Positions 36,091-44,088 of a DNA stretch of 64,000 bases are shown piece after piece. The stretch is from CAZTHM01 sp041946825 (GTDB taxonomy: Bacteria; Acidobacteriota; Terriglobia; UBA7540). The notes beneath the pieces were generated by a model that was not told the origin of the DNA, ran no database searches, and worked only from the letters and a program-made list of their open reading frames with translations. Positions within the stretch are counted from its first letter, which is position 1; each line of letters begins with the position of its first letter. Where the stretch lies: positions 1-64,000 of the forward strand of contig JBHGBD010000023.1 of the NCBI GenBank assembly GCA_041946825.1, written 5' to 3'. Position numbers and translations under genes: made by a program.

Positions 36091-36450
36091 CTAGATTCCA
36101 CCGAAGGGCTGGGTGGTCGTTATCTTATCCAGCGCTTCCTGCTCATTCTCGAAAATCGGGAAAACCCGGTTCAGTCGTGCCAGCTCCAGCACGGAGCGCG
36201 CGTTATTGCGCAGGCCAAACAACCCGAACCGCGTCTTGGTCCGCTGGGAGAGCTGCAGCCCCTCCACTAACGTAGCGATTCCCGAGCTGTCGATGTAGCT
36301 CACACCGGTCATGTTGACAAGGACATCCGCCGCGCCGGCGCGCATCTCCTTCAGCAAAGCCTCGCGCAGGCTGGGCGAGGAGTAGAGATCCACCTCACCC
36401 GTGCAGTCGATGATCGTCGCCTTGTCGGCGTTCCTAACTTGAACCTTCAT
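36091..36450 (-). CDS. STAS-domain anti-sigma-factor antagonist (SpoIIAA/RsbV-like, possibly MlaB role)
   Basis: This protein of about 119 residues is a single STAS domain with the phosphorylatable motif YIDSSGIA (Ser55/Ser56). It would bind the RsbW-like kinase encoded just upstream, whose gene it overlaps by 17 bp, in a partner-switch. It is also followed by MlaE/F/D genes, and in E. coli the MCE ATPase needs a small STAS subunit, MlaB. A GTG at 36462 is an alternative start. Whether it regulates sigma factors, the lipid transporter or both cannot be told from sequence. Confidence 0.85.
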   Translation of the reverse strand: MKVQVRNADKATIIDCTGEVDLYSSPSLREALLKEMRAGAADVLVNMTGVSYIDSSGIATLVEGLQLSQRTKTRFGLFGLRNNARSVLELARLNRVFPIFENEQEALDKITTTQPFGGI

Positions 36451-36862
36451 CCTGGATCGCACCCTTTCGGGGCAAGAACTTCACCAGCTTCAGCCGATTG
36501 CCGGAGTGGAGATCGTCATCAAAGCTGACTTGGTCCATGAAGCATTTGATGAAAAAGGTCCCCAACCCCCCGGGCCGAACCTCGTCCACGGAGCGCGGCC
36601 GGAGCACCTCAGGCGAAACCTTCGGTCCCGCGTCCACCAGGGCAAACTCAATGCGGTCGGGGAAGGATTCAATCTCCAACGCCAGCAACGCATCGTGCCG
36701 GTTGCCGTAGGCGTGCCGGATGACATTGCTGGCCGCCTCGTCAACAGCCATGGCCATGCAATCCGACTCCTCCGCAGTGAAGCCTGTAGCCTGAGCGCAG
36801 CATCTTACCACACCCCGCAGTATATTCAGGAGCTTGGGGTCACTGCTAAGAACCAAGCGCAT
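36434..36862 (-). CDS. RsbW/SpoIIAB-like anti-sigma serine kinase (HATPase)
   Basis: This 142-residue protein has the GHKL ATPase fold. The N box is AVDEAASNVIRHAYG (Glu42, Asn46), a G1-like box DAGPKV departs from DxGxG, and the G2 box GGLGTFFIKCFMD is intact. Such proteins bind sigma factors or other clients and phosphorylate a STAS partner on Ser. Its stop overlaps the STAS gene. The region 36863-37074 upstream has no promoter I can defend and no other feature. Confidence 0.85.
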   Translation of the reverse strand: MRLVLSSDPKLLNILRGVVRCCAQATGFTAEESDCMAMAVDEAASNVIRHAYGNRHDALLALEIESFPDRIEFALVDAGPKVSPEVLRPRSVDEVRPGGLGTFFIKCFMDQVSFDDDLHSGNRLKLVKFLPRKGAIQDEGSS

Positions 36863-37074
36863 GTGTCCAGTGGATCGTCCATGTGGCCGACCGGCACCAC
36901 AGAAGTGCTGACAGCAAGTTATACTTGGTCATGCCAAGCCCGGGAGTATCGGCGTCCTCACGTCGATAGTACAAGCAGCAGGGGAGGAAATCAATCTTTC
37001 TGAAGGGTAAAGCGCGGCCGGGGGGTTTCTTCCCCGTCAATCTCGCCTCACCACTCGACGGCGGCAGCTCGCTG

Positions 37075-37251
37075 CTACACCTGATCTTGGGTCTTGTAGT
37101 CGCAGGCCTCGCGGCAGTCGATGCAATAGTATTGCCCGTCCTCGGTAAGCCGCACGCCGTAGTCGGATTGACACAGGGCGCAGTATTTGTGGCAGGTGCA
37201 GCGCTCCTCCGTCTGATCGCAAACCGCGCACTTAAACTCTTTCCAAGCCAT
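37075..37251 (-). CDS. 58-residue Cys-rich zinc-ribbon-like protein, unknown function
   Basis: Reading the minus strand from the ATG at 37251 gives a 58-residue frame ending in TAG. It has nine Cys (8, 11, 18, 20, 24, 27, 43, 46, 50) and His21, in the pairs CAVC, CTC, CALC and CIDC. These could form two zinc knuckles. The middle VRLTEDGQYYC separates the pairs. GAGG lies about 11 nt upstream of the ATG. The Cys density and sensible folding pattern make a real gene likely. No named family is recognised; it could be a small metal-binding or nucleic-acid-binding protein. Confidence 0.7.
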   Translation of the reverse strand: MAWKEFKCAVCDQTEERCTCHKYCALCQSDYGVRLTEDGQYYCIDCREACDYKTQDQV

Positions 37252-37429
37252 CGGCTTGATGCCTCATTTAGGTTTGAAAGCTGGCACCACTCTCTCCTTG
37301 CCCATTCTGGAACAGGGCCAGAGCAAAATCAATGAGGAGTCGTAAGTTGCCTGTGACGGCTTTCTGCGACCGAGCCGTTTGACCAGGAACAGACGATAGA
37401 CCACTTTGTCCGTCGCTGGCTTCGTTGCC

Positions 37430-37459
37430 TTGACCCCTTCGCGTTGCCTGTGCTAGCTT
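37430..37459 (+). promoter_or_regulatory. Sigma70-type promoter of the glycine cleavage operon
   Basis: TTGACC and TAGCTT are separated by 18 bp, and TG one base before the -10 makes it an extended -10. Transcription would start near 37466. I looked for a glycine riboswitch in 37252-37516 and did not find its conserved core. Confidence 0.45.
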
Positions 37460-37516
37460 GGCTGTTCTTGATTGCATCGCCCTTATGCGAGGGATTTCTT
37501 GCCCCCATCAACGGGA

Positions 37517-38608
37517 GTGGGATTAAAGCGGACGGCACTCTATGCCGTCCATAAATCGGCGGGCGCGCGGCTGGTGGAATTCGGCGGCTGGGAAATGCCG
37601 GTCGAATACGCGGGAATTACGCAGGAGCACGTTGCTGTCCGCACGCATGCCGGCTTGTTCGATGTCAGCCATATGGGCGAGATTGACGTCCAAGGGAGCC
37701 AGGCCCTGGATCTGCTGCAGTATGTGACTTCGAACGATGTTTCGCGGCTCAAGGATTTCCAGGCGCAGTATTCCGCCCTGATGTACCCCCAAGGCAGTGC
37801 CGTCGACGATTGCCTGGTGCATCGCTTCGCCGCCAACCACTACTTCCTCTGCGTCAATGCTGCCAATACCGATAAAGATTTCGATTGGATCTCCCAGCAC
37901 AACAAATTCGACGCCACAGTGCAGAACGTTTCTTCGGAATACTCGCAAGTGGCGCTGCAAGGGCCGAAGTCAGAGAAAATTCTGGCCAAGCTGACCAGGG
38001 TCGACTTGCCATCGTTACGTTACTACTGGTTCCGGCCGGCGAATTGCTGCGGAGTGGAAGGGTTGCTGGCGCGCACGGGGTATACCGGTGAGGACGGCTT
38101 CGAGTTCTACTTCACTCCCGCAGAATCCGAGCGTGTTTGGCACGAGCTACTTGAGGCGGGCAAGGCTGAAGGCTTGGTTCCTGTTGGCCTCGGCGCGCGC
38201 AACACGCTCCGCCTCGAGGCGGCTTATCCGCTCTACGGCCACGAACTGGACGAGCACACAACTCTTCTCGAAGCCAACCTGGGCTGGATCTGCAAGCTCG
38301 AAAAAGGCTGTTTTCTTGGGCGCGACGTTCTCCTGAAGCAGCGGCAGGAAGGGACGGGGAAGAAGCTGATCGGGTTCGAAATGGCCGAGCGCGGCATCGG
38401 CCGCGACGGCTACAATGTTCATATGGACGGCCAAGTCGTCGGAAAGGTCACGAGCGGCTCGCCTGCGCCGTTCCTGGAAAAGAATATCGGGCTGGCATAC
38501 ATCCCGCCGGGATTCGCCCAGCCTGGCCGCGACATCCAGATCGAAATCCGCGGCAAACTCATCAACGCGCGCCAGGTGCCGCTGCCGTTCTACAAGCGTC
38601 AGAAGTAG
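37517..38608 (+). CDS. gcvT: Glycine cleavage system T protein (aminomethyltransferase)
   Basis: This protein of about 363 residues transfers the methylene of the aminomethyl-lipoyl H protein to tetrahydrofolate, releasing ammonia. It opens with the conserved LKRTALYAVHKSAGARLVEFGGWEMPV, named here by its first part LKRTALY and FGGWEMP. It keeps DVSHMGEI, the folate-site region ARTGYTGEDGFE and the late GRGIG-type segment. The GTG at 37517 gives the usual N-terminus; a TTG at 37499 with AGGGA 5 nt upstream is an alternative. It heads the operon gcvT-gcvH-gcvPA-gcvPB, with a hairpin between it and gcvH. Confidence 0.93.
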   Translation: MGLKRTALYAVHKSAGARLVEFGGWEMPVEYAGITQEHVAVRTHAGLFDVSHMGEIDVQGSQALDLLQYVTSNDVSRLKDFQAQYSALMYPQGSAVDDCLVHRFAANHYFLCVNAANTDKDFDWISQHNKFDATVQNVSSEYSQVALQGPKSEKILAKLTRVDLPSLRYYWFRPANCCGVEGLLARTGYTGEDGFEFYFTPAESERVWHELLEAGKAEGLVPVGLGARNTLRLEAAYPLYGHELDEHTTLLEANLGWICKLEKGCFLGRDVLLKQRQEGTGKKLIGFEMAERGIGRDGYNVHMDGQVVGKVTSGSPAPFLEKNIGLAYIPPGFAQPGRDIQIEIRGKLINARQVPLPFYKRQK

Positions 38609-38628
38609 GGACACCCCGAGGGGTGTCC
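38609..38628. repeat. Hairpin in the gcvT-gcvH gap
   Basis: GGACACCC and GGGTGTCC pair around CGAG, an 8-bp stem with a tetraloop, directly after the gcvT stop codon. There is no T-run, so it is more likely an mRNA-stabilising or processing hairpin, or a dispersed repeat, than a terminator. Confidence 0.5.
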
Positions 38629-38664
38629 TCGCACGGTCATAATCAGATAGGAGCAACCGCCATC

Positions 38665-39054
38665 ATGTATCCTCCTGAACTTCTCTACACCAAAGAGCAC
38701 GAGTGGATTCGCGTGGATGAGAATGTTGGTACCATCGGCATCACCGATTACGCGCAAAAGGAATTGGGCGATATCGTCTTTGTGGAACTGCCCAAGGTGG
38801 GCGATCATGTGACGGCAAACGAATCCTTCGGAACGGTTGAATCGGTAAAAGCGGTTTCGGAAATCTATTCACCGGTCACGGGCGAAGTGACCGCCACTAA
38901 TCCCAAGACTCAATCCAGTCCGGAAATCCTCAACACCGATCCCCACGGCGACGGCTGGCTGATCGAAGTGCGGCTTAATGACCGCCGCGAAATAGAACAC
39001 CTCATGACCGCCGACGACTACGAGGCCTATATCAAAGAAAAGAAGGGCGAGTAA
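38665..39054 (+). CDS. gcvH: Glycine cleavage system H protein (lipoyl carrier)
   Basis: This 129-residue protein carries the lipoyl arm that shuttles the aminomethyl group between P, T and L proteins. The lipoylated Lys is Lys62 in ESVKAVSE, with the usual surrounding hairpin GTVESVKA. The start MYPPELLYTKEHEW is standard for the family. AGGAG lies about 11 nt before the ATG. Its TAA overlaps the ATG of gcvPA (TAATG), which ensures coupled synthesis. No lipoate ligase or L protein is encoded here. Confidence 0.95.
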   Translation: MYPPELLYTKEHEWIRVDENVGTIGITDYAQKELGDIVFVELPKVGDHVTANESFGTVESVKAVSEIYSPVTGEVTATNPKTQSSPEILNTDPHGDGWLIEVRLNDRREIEHLMTADDYEAYIKEKKGE

Positions 39055-40451
39055 TGCGCTATCTTCCCAACTCCCCGGCCGATCGGGCTGCCATGCTCGA
39101 GGCCACGGGGCGTCGCCTGATTGACGAACTTTTCTCACAAATTCCCGAGACGTTAAAACTGAAGACCCGGCTCAACCTCCCCGGACCGCTCTCCGAACCT
39201 GAGATCCTGGAGTTCTTCGACGAAGCTTCGAAGCAGAGCAGCCGCGATTACGTTTCACTGCTCGGCGCAGGCGCATATTCGCACCACCGCCCCGTCGCCA
39301 TCGACGCCCTGATTTCGCGTGGTGAATTCTTCACGGCCTACACGCCCTACCAGGCAGAAATCGCCCAGGGCACTCTCCAAGCCATGTTTGAGTTTCAGAC
39401 CCTGATGGCGCAACTCACGGGGATGGATGTCGCCAATGCGTCGCTCTACGACGGCTCGACCGCCACCACCGAGGCGGTCATGATGGCGCTGCGCATCACT
39501 CGTCGCGAACGCATTTTAGTGGCGAGCACCGTCCACCCTGAGTACCGCCAGGTCCTCGACACCTACGTTCGCCACCAGGGCATCGAAGTGGTCGAGGCAG
39601 GTTACTCGCCCGGCGGCCAGGTCGACCTGGCAAAGCTTGATGCGGGTCTGCAGAAAGAAACCGCCGCCGTCGTACTTCAGTCGCCGAATTTCCTTGGCTG
39701 CCTCGAACCGGTGCGTGAAATCGCCGCGCTTGCCCATAAGCATAGCTCCTTGTTGATCGTCGCAATCACCGAACCTCTTTCACTGGGAATCATCCAGCCA
39801 CCCGGCGACGCCGACATCGTTTGCGGCGACGCGCAATCGTTCGGGGTGCCGGTGGCGTTCGGCGGGCCCTACGTCGGATTCCTCGCCAGTCACGAAAAGT
39901 TCGTTCGACAGATGCCTGGCCGTCTGGTGGGCCAGGCGCAGGATACCGAGGGTCGGCGCGGCTTTGTCCTCACACTCGCCACGCGCGAACAGCACATTCG
40001 TCGCGAGAAGGCGACGTCGAACATCTGCACCAACCAGTCTCTCTGCGCCCTGGCGGCGACAATCTACCTCTGCCTCCTCGGCAAGCGCGGATTGAGAGCT
40101 CTGGCTGAGCGCAATCTCGCCAAGGCTCATTATGCCGCCCACCAGCTTCGAGAAATCCCGGGGACCACGATGCCCTTCACCGCACCGCACTTCAATGAAT
40201 TCGTCGTTAAGACGCCGGGCAACGCGGAAGAACTTCTGACCACGCTAAGGGAAGAAAAGATTCTCGGCGGCCTGAATCTCGGGAGGTACTATCCCGAACT
40301 CGCGGACCATCTGCTGGTCTGTACAACGGAAACTGTCAGCAAGGAAGCGATTGACCGGATGGCGAGAGTCTATCGCCGCTTCGGCAAGCGCGCGAACTCT
40401 TCCACTCCCGCCGCGGAACTCCATTCAGCCTCCGCGGGGCGGGATCGCTAA
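39054..40451 (+). CDS. gcvPA: Glycine dehydrogenase (decarboxylating) subunit 1
   Basis: This 465-residue protein is the N-terminal half of split P protein, which lacks the PLP lysine and pairs with subunit 2. Typical stretches are MRYLPNSPADRAAMLEATG at the start, LGAGAYSHHRPVAIDAL and FTAYTPYQAEIAQGTLQ. Together the two subunits decarboxylate glycine and load the residue onto GcvH. The two-subunit form is common in Acidobacteriota, Firmicutes and thermophiles, in contrast to the single-chain P protein of enterobacteria. It lies 3 bp before gcvPB. Confidence 0.95.
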   Translation: MRYLPNSPADRAAMLEATGRRLIDELFSQIPETLKLKTRLNLPGPLSEPEILEFFDEASKQSSRDYVSLLGAGAYSHHRPVAIDALISRGEFFTAYTPYQAEIAQGTLQAMFEFQTLMAQLTGMDVANASLYDGSTATTEAVMMALRITRRERILVASTVHPEYRQVLDTYVRHQGIEVVEAGYSPGGQVDLAKLDAGLQKETAAVVLQSPNFLGCLEPVREIAALAHKHSSLLIVAITEPLSLGIIQPPGDADIVCGDAQSFGVPVAFGGPYVGFLASHEKFVRQMPGRLVGQAQDTEGRRGFVLTLATREQHIRREKATSNICTNQSLCALAATIYLCLLGKRGLRALAERNLAKAHYAAHQLREIPGTTMPFTAPHFNEFVVKTPGNAEELLTTLREEKILGGLNLGRYYPELADHLLVCTTETVSKEAIDRMARVYRRFGKRANSSTPAAELHSASAGRDR

Positions 40452-40454
40452 GCC

Positions 40455-41939
40455 ATGGAAAACCGCATTCGCCATGCCCGACCGCATGTTACACGCAACG
40501 AAGATCTGATCTTCGAGCGGACTTCTCCCGGAAAGTCGGGAGTTGATCTGCCCTCGCTCGACGTCCCTGCTGTTGCGGGGAAAGACGTACTGGGAGAGTT
40601 TCACCGGCAGGACATCGAAGGCTTTCCGGAAGTCTCGGAACTGGACGTGATCCGCCACTTCACGCGCCTCTCGACGTGGAATTACGGTGTGGACACGGGC
40701 CTCTATCCCCTGGGCTCCTGCACGATGAAATACAACCCGCGCATCAACGAAGTCGTGGCGCGCCTCGAGGGTCTGGCGACCGACCATCCCTACACGCCCG
40801 AACCGCTCGCGCAAGGGTGTCTGCGGGTTCTTTACGAGACGGCGCGCTGCCTGGCGGAGATCACCGGCATGGATGCCGTCTCGCTCCAGCCCGCCGCCGG
40901 CGCGCAGGGCGAATTAACCGGCATCCTGACGATCCGCGCCTGCCTGGCCGAGCGCGGAAACCCCCGCAAGTACATTCTGGTCCCCGACTCCGCGCACGGA
41001 ACGAATCCCGCCAGCGTCACGATTTCCGGGTATGAAGTCAGGAACGTCAAGTCGAATGTGCAGGGGTGCGTCGATCTCGCCGAGCTCGACCGTGCCATGA
41101 CCGGCGAAGTAGCGGGATTAATGCTCACCAATCCCAACACGCTGGGTGTGTTCGAAGCGCAGATTCGCGAAATCGCCGAGCTCGTTCACGCGCGCGGAGG
41201 CCTGGTTTACATGGACGGCGCCAACATGAACGCACTGGTGGGCATCACGCAGCCCGCAGCCTTTGGCGTGGATGTGATGCACTTGAACCTGCACAAGACG
41301 TTCACGACACCTCACGGCGGCGGGGGGCCAGGCTCTGGGCCGGTAGCGGTCAGGAAATTCCTCGAGCCGTATCTGCCCACGCCCACCGTCGAGAAAGCCG
41401 CGGATGGCGCCTATCGCCTCAACTACGATCGCCCCAAATCCATCGGGCGCGTGCGCAGCTTCTATGGCAATTTCGGAATGGCCGTGCGCGCCCTGGCGTA
41501 TATCCTCGCCAACGGCTTCGAAGGCTTGAAACAAACGACCGAAGACGCGGTGCTGACCGCCAACTATGTGCGCAAGCAGCTGGAAGATGTTTTCGACCTA
41601 CCCTACGACGCGCCCTCGATGCATGAGTGTGTTTTCTCCGACAAGCGCCAGGCGGCGCGCGGTGTCCGTACCATGGACATCGCCAAGCGCCTGATCGATT
41701 ATGGATTCCATCCTTACACTACTGCGTTTCCGCTCATCGTCTCGGGCGCGCTGATGATCGAACCCACCGAAAGCGCCGGCAAGAAAGAACTCGACGAGTT
41801 CATCGAGGCGATGCGATCGGTAGCTCAAGAGGTCGAAGAAGATCCGCAGTTCGTCCTCAAGGCGCCTTACTCGACGCGCATCACCCGCCTCGACGAAGCC
41901 TCCGCCGCGCGCAAACCTATCTTGCGCTGGAAACCCTGA
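40455..41939 (+). CDS. gcvPB: Glycine dehydrogenase (decarboxylating) subunit 2
   Basis: This 494-residue protein is the PLP-bearing half of the split P protein. The cofactor Lys is Lys281 in LNLHKTFTTPHGGGGPG, and the tract GSCTMKYNPR near residue 90 is invariant in the family. It decarboxylates glycine in complex with subunit 1. Its start follows the gcvPA stop by 3 bp. A weak GCCGG hairpin lies just after its stop codon and may end or protect the transcript. The operon is complete apart from the shared L protein (lipoamide dehydrogenase). Confidence 0.95.
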   Translation: MENRIRHARPHVTRNEDLIFERTSPGKSGVDLPSLDVPAVAGKDVLGEFHRQDIEGFPEVSELDVIRHFTRLSTWNYGVDTGLYPLGSCTMKYNPRINEVVARLEGLATDHPYTPEPLAQGCLRVLYETARCLAEITGMDAVSLQPAAGAQGELTGILTIRACLAERGNPRKYILVPDSAHGTNPASVTISGYEVRNVKSNVQGCVDLAELDRAMTGEVAGLMLTNPNTLGVFEAQIREIAELVHARGGLVYMDGANMNALVGITQPAAFGVDVMHLNLHKTFTTPHGGGGPGSGPVAVRKFLEPYLPTPTVEKAADGAYRLNYDRPKSIGRVRSFYGNFGMAVRALAYILANGFEGLKQTTEDAVLTANYVRKQLEDVFDLPYDAPSMHECVFSDKRQAARGVRTMDIAKRLIDYGFHPYTTAFPLIVSGALMIEPTESAGKKELDEFIEAMRSVAQEVEEDPQFVLKAPYSTRITRLDEASAARKPILRWKP

Positions 41940-41946
41940 ACTTTCG

Positions 41947-41965
41947 CGCCGGTCTATGGCCGGTG
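41947..41965. repeat. Weak GC-rich hairpin after gcvPB
   Basis: CGCCGG and CCGGTG pair (one G-U) around a 7-nt loop, directly after gcvPB. No T-run follows. It resembles the GCCGG hairpins at 32954-32970 and about 51236-51256. Confidence 0.35.
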
Positions 41966-42021
41966 CATTCCTCTCGCGTTCGACCGAACATCGGCAGTCT
42001 CTGAGCGGCACTCCAGGAATG

Positions 42022-42750
42022 CTACTTCTGCCGACCGAAGACTTCTCGAAAAGCGACATGCAAATCATCGAGCGCGCGGGCGCAGTCGCCCGTGAAACTC
42101 GAGCCGTGCATGATGGCGAGAGTTTTCGGTTGCAGCGCCGCCAGCTTCTGCAGATTTTGCTCCGTGAGCGGCGTGTAGGGCACGTAATCCGCCAGGATTC
42201 CCGCCTGGTATTCCTTCATCGCCTGATAAGAGCGGCCCACTACATCGGAGGATACCAGCGGGTCGACATCGCCGGTCTGATGGAAGAGGTCCGAGCAGAG
42301 CAGCGTCTTCTGCGTTTCCTCGAAGAGCACGCCGGCGTCCCAGCCGTGCGGCAGATGCGGGGTCTGGCAGTAGCGGAAGCGGTACTTGCCGGTCGTAAAG
42401 GTCTCGCCGTCGGCGAGCGCGCGCGCCTCGCGCCCGATGAAATCGTTGACCGTGACGAGGGCGCCTACCTGGTTGCAAACTACGTCAGCCTTGGGCGCCG
42501 CGGCCAGCCACTCGTTGAGCGAGCCACACTCGTCCGACTCGAAGTGGCTGAAGCTGATGTGGCTCAAGTCCGCAACGTTGATGAGTTTCGAAACCGCCTC
42601 GCGAATTTCCGCGTGCATCCCGCGCAGGCCGGTGTGGAACAGCAGCGGCTCGTCGTCCTTGATCAAGAAGTGATTGAACTGCAGATTTCCCCACTGAGCG
42701 TAAATTGAAATGCGGTAAACGTCCGAGGCGATTTCGGTCGTCTTGGCCAT
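42022..42750 (-). CDS. Stand-alone diiron metallo-beta-lactamase-fold protein (flavodiiron-like)
   Basis: This 242-residue protein corresponds to the N-terminal diiron domain of flavodiiron proteins without the flavodoxin domain. All six expected ligands can be placed: His69, Glu71 and Asp73 (SHFESDE), His132 or His135 (TPHLPHGW), Asp154 (LCSDLF) and His215 (IMHGSS). Flavodiiron proteins reduce O2 or NO. Domain-only versions are also known as oxygen-binding diiron proteins. GGAGGAG lies before the ATG. A 73-bp block shared with the DinB/ECF region starts 24 bp upstream, so these genes are probably co-regulated. Confidence 0.85.
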   Translation of the reverse strand: MAKTTEIASDVYRISIYAQWGNLQFNHFLIKDDEPLLFHTGLRGMHAEIREAVSKLINVADLSHISFSHFESDECGSLNEWLAAAPKADVVCNQVGALVTVNDFIGREARALADGETFTTGKYRFRYCQTPHLPHGWDAGVLFEETQKTLLCSDLFHQTGDVDPLVSSDVVGRSYQAMKEYQAGILADYVPYTPLTEQNLQKLAALQPKTLAIMHGSSFTGDCARALDDLHVAFREVFGRQK

Positions 42751-42773
42751 GCTTCACTCCTCCTTGTTTGTCG

Positions 42774-42846
42774 CGGACCGTCTTGGAGGCTACTGTCCGC
42801 GATTCATACATGAATGTGTAACGAGCCACCCCTCCGTTACGGATAA
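42774..42846. promoter_or_regulatory. Conserved regulatory block, copy A (upstream of the diiron protein gene)
   Basis: This block runs from CGGACCG to GTTACGGATAAA and aligns with copy B at 43462-43533. The shared core is TGTGTAAC, 13 bp, GTTAC (42815-42840). In this copy the right half-site is GTTACGGA, so the dyad is incomplete. It lies just upstream of the minus-strand diiron gene. It could be an operator or an alternative-sigma promoter. Confidence 0.6.
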
Positions 42847-42910
42847 ACGCCAATCATCGACCACCTGTTTGCCCTGCTTCGCACCGATCCGCGCTTCGTG
42901 TGGTTCGGTA

Positions 42911-43414
42911 TCATTGCCACTGAGCGTCGGCGGTAGGCCCGTAAATCCCCGGAACCTTGCCACCCATCGAGCGCAAATAGGTACTGAGCTGGCCGCGGTG
43001 GTGGACCGAATGCTTGACCGCCATCGCGAGAAAGTTGACTCTCGGCGCCTTCATCTTCCCGAACATGTCGATGACGCTGGCCAGTTTCTCGCCGGACATG
43101 GAGCGTACGCGATCCAGTGCCGCCGGCACTTTCTCTTTGTACCGGACGATGGCGTCGGCCGGGTTCATGATGCCGCAGGTGTCGGAATCGTCTGGTGGGG
43201 GGATAAATGCGCCGTTCGCGATGCAGTTCAGTAGCCACTCATCCTCCAGTGTGATGTGCCGTAGCAACCCCAGGCCGGTCTTAGACTTCGCGTCCGGTCG
43301 GTAGTCAAGATGGTTGCCGGGGACCGACTGGAAGACGCGCAGGGTCGACTGCATTTCGCTTTCGAAATCGGCGATCAGGAACTCAGTTATAGTCTTGGCT
43401 TCTTTGGGATCCAT
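42911..43414 (-). CDS. DinB-family four-helix protein
   Basis: This 167-residue protein matches the DinB/YfiT-like four-helix-bundle superfamily. Metal-ligand histidines appear in LLRHITLEDEW (about residue 53) and in the late pair KHSVHHRGQLS, which is the hallmark motif. Members include mycothiol- and bacillithiol-dependent transferases and DNA-damage-induced proteins of unknown activity. GGAG precedes the ATG. It is divergent from the ECF sigma gene, and copy B of the conserved regulatory block lies between them. Confidence 0.85.
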   Translation of the reverse strand: MDPKEAKTITEFLIADFESEMQSTLRVFQSVPGNHLDYRPDAKSKTGLGLLRHITLEDEWLLNCIANGAFIPPPDDSDTCGIMNPADAIVRYKEKVPAALDRVRSMSGEKLASVIDMFGKMKAPRVNFLAMAVKHSVHHRGQLSTYLRSMGGKVPGIYGPTADAQWQ

Positions 43415-43461
43415 GGGATGCTCCTTAATTTGTCTGATTCTTTATTCTTCTTCCCCGTGAG

Positions 43462-43533
43462 CGGACCGCCTTGTGTACAATTGCCCGCTGATACTCCGAT
43501 GTGTAACAAGCAACCTTTCCGTTACACATTAAA
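43462..43533. promoter_or_regulatory. Conserved regulatory block, copy B (between DinB and ECF sigma genes)
   Basis: A perfect dyad TGTGTAAC-N13-GTTACACA at 43500-43528 sits inside a block alignable with copy A, from CGGACCG to the ATTAAA end. The half-sites are 21 bp apart centre to centre, two helical turns, which suits a dimeric repressor or activator. It ends 9 bp before the ECF sigma start and lies 48 bp upstream of the DinB start. Confidence 0.65.
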
Positions 43534-43542
43534 GGTGTGTGG

Positions 43543-44088
43543 ATGCAGATTGAGGTGAATGACGCGGAACTCGCCCGGCAAATCGGCTCTGGGGATGACC
43601 GCGAAGCCGAGGCCGAACTCTTCCGCCGGATGGCGCCGCGGATTCGCCTCTACGGCCTGCGCCACTTGCGGGACGAACACGCCGCGGACGACCTGACCCA
43701 GCAGGTTCTCGTCACAACCCTCACGGCCTTGCGCGCCAGCCGCCTCCGTGACCCGGAGAAGCTCGCGTCGTTCGTGCTAGGGATCTGTCGGATGACGGTG
43801 CTCGATCTGCGCCGCGGTGCGCAACGGAAAGAACGCCTGCTCGAACAGTTTGGAGCAGACCTGGAGCCACAGGCGCAGCCCATGATGCCGTGGCTCGATC
43901 ATGACCAGATTCAGCGCTGCGTGCAGGGCCTAAACGAGCGCGAACGCACGGTGATTGTCATGACCTTCTATGACGAGCAGAGCGGCGCGGATGTCGCCGG
44001 TTTCCTGGGTGTCTCTGAAGCCAACGTAAGGGTGATTCGCCATCGGGCGATTCACCAACTGCGTAAATGCATGGGGGTTGGAGTATGA
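43543..44088 (+). CDS. ECF-type RNA polymerase sigma factor
   Basis: This 181-residue protein has sigma region 2 (LRHLRDEHAADDLTQQVLV, about 40-60) and region 4 (GLNERERTVIVMTFYDEQSG, then GVSEANVRVIRHRAIHQL, about 130-175). The ATG at 43543 is favoured over a GTG two codons upstream. The stop overlaps the ATG of the anti-sigma gene (ATGA). The start lies 9 bp after the conserved regulatory block, so it probably controls its own promoter and perhaps the neighbouring DinB and diiron genes. Confidence 0.9.
   Translation: MQIEVNDAELARQIGSGDDREAEAELFRRMAPRIRLYGLRHLRDEHAADDLTQQVLVTTLTALRASRLRDPEKLASFVLGICRMTVLDLRRGAQRKERLLEQFGADLEPQAQPMMPWLDHDQIQRCVQGLNERERTVIVMTFYDEQSGADVAGFLGVSEANVRVIRHRAIHQLRKCMGVGV

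Noticed and set aside
37252..37516. Glycine riboswitch upstream of gcvT
   Set aside because: A GGAGAGAG-like string appears only on the opposite strand, and the conserved aptamer core is missing on the coding strand.
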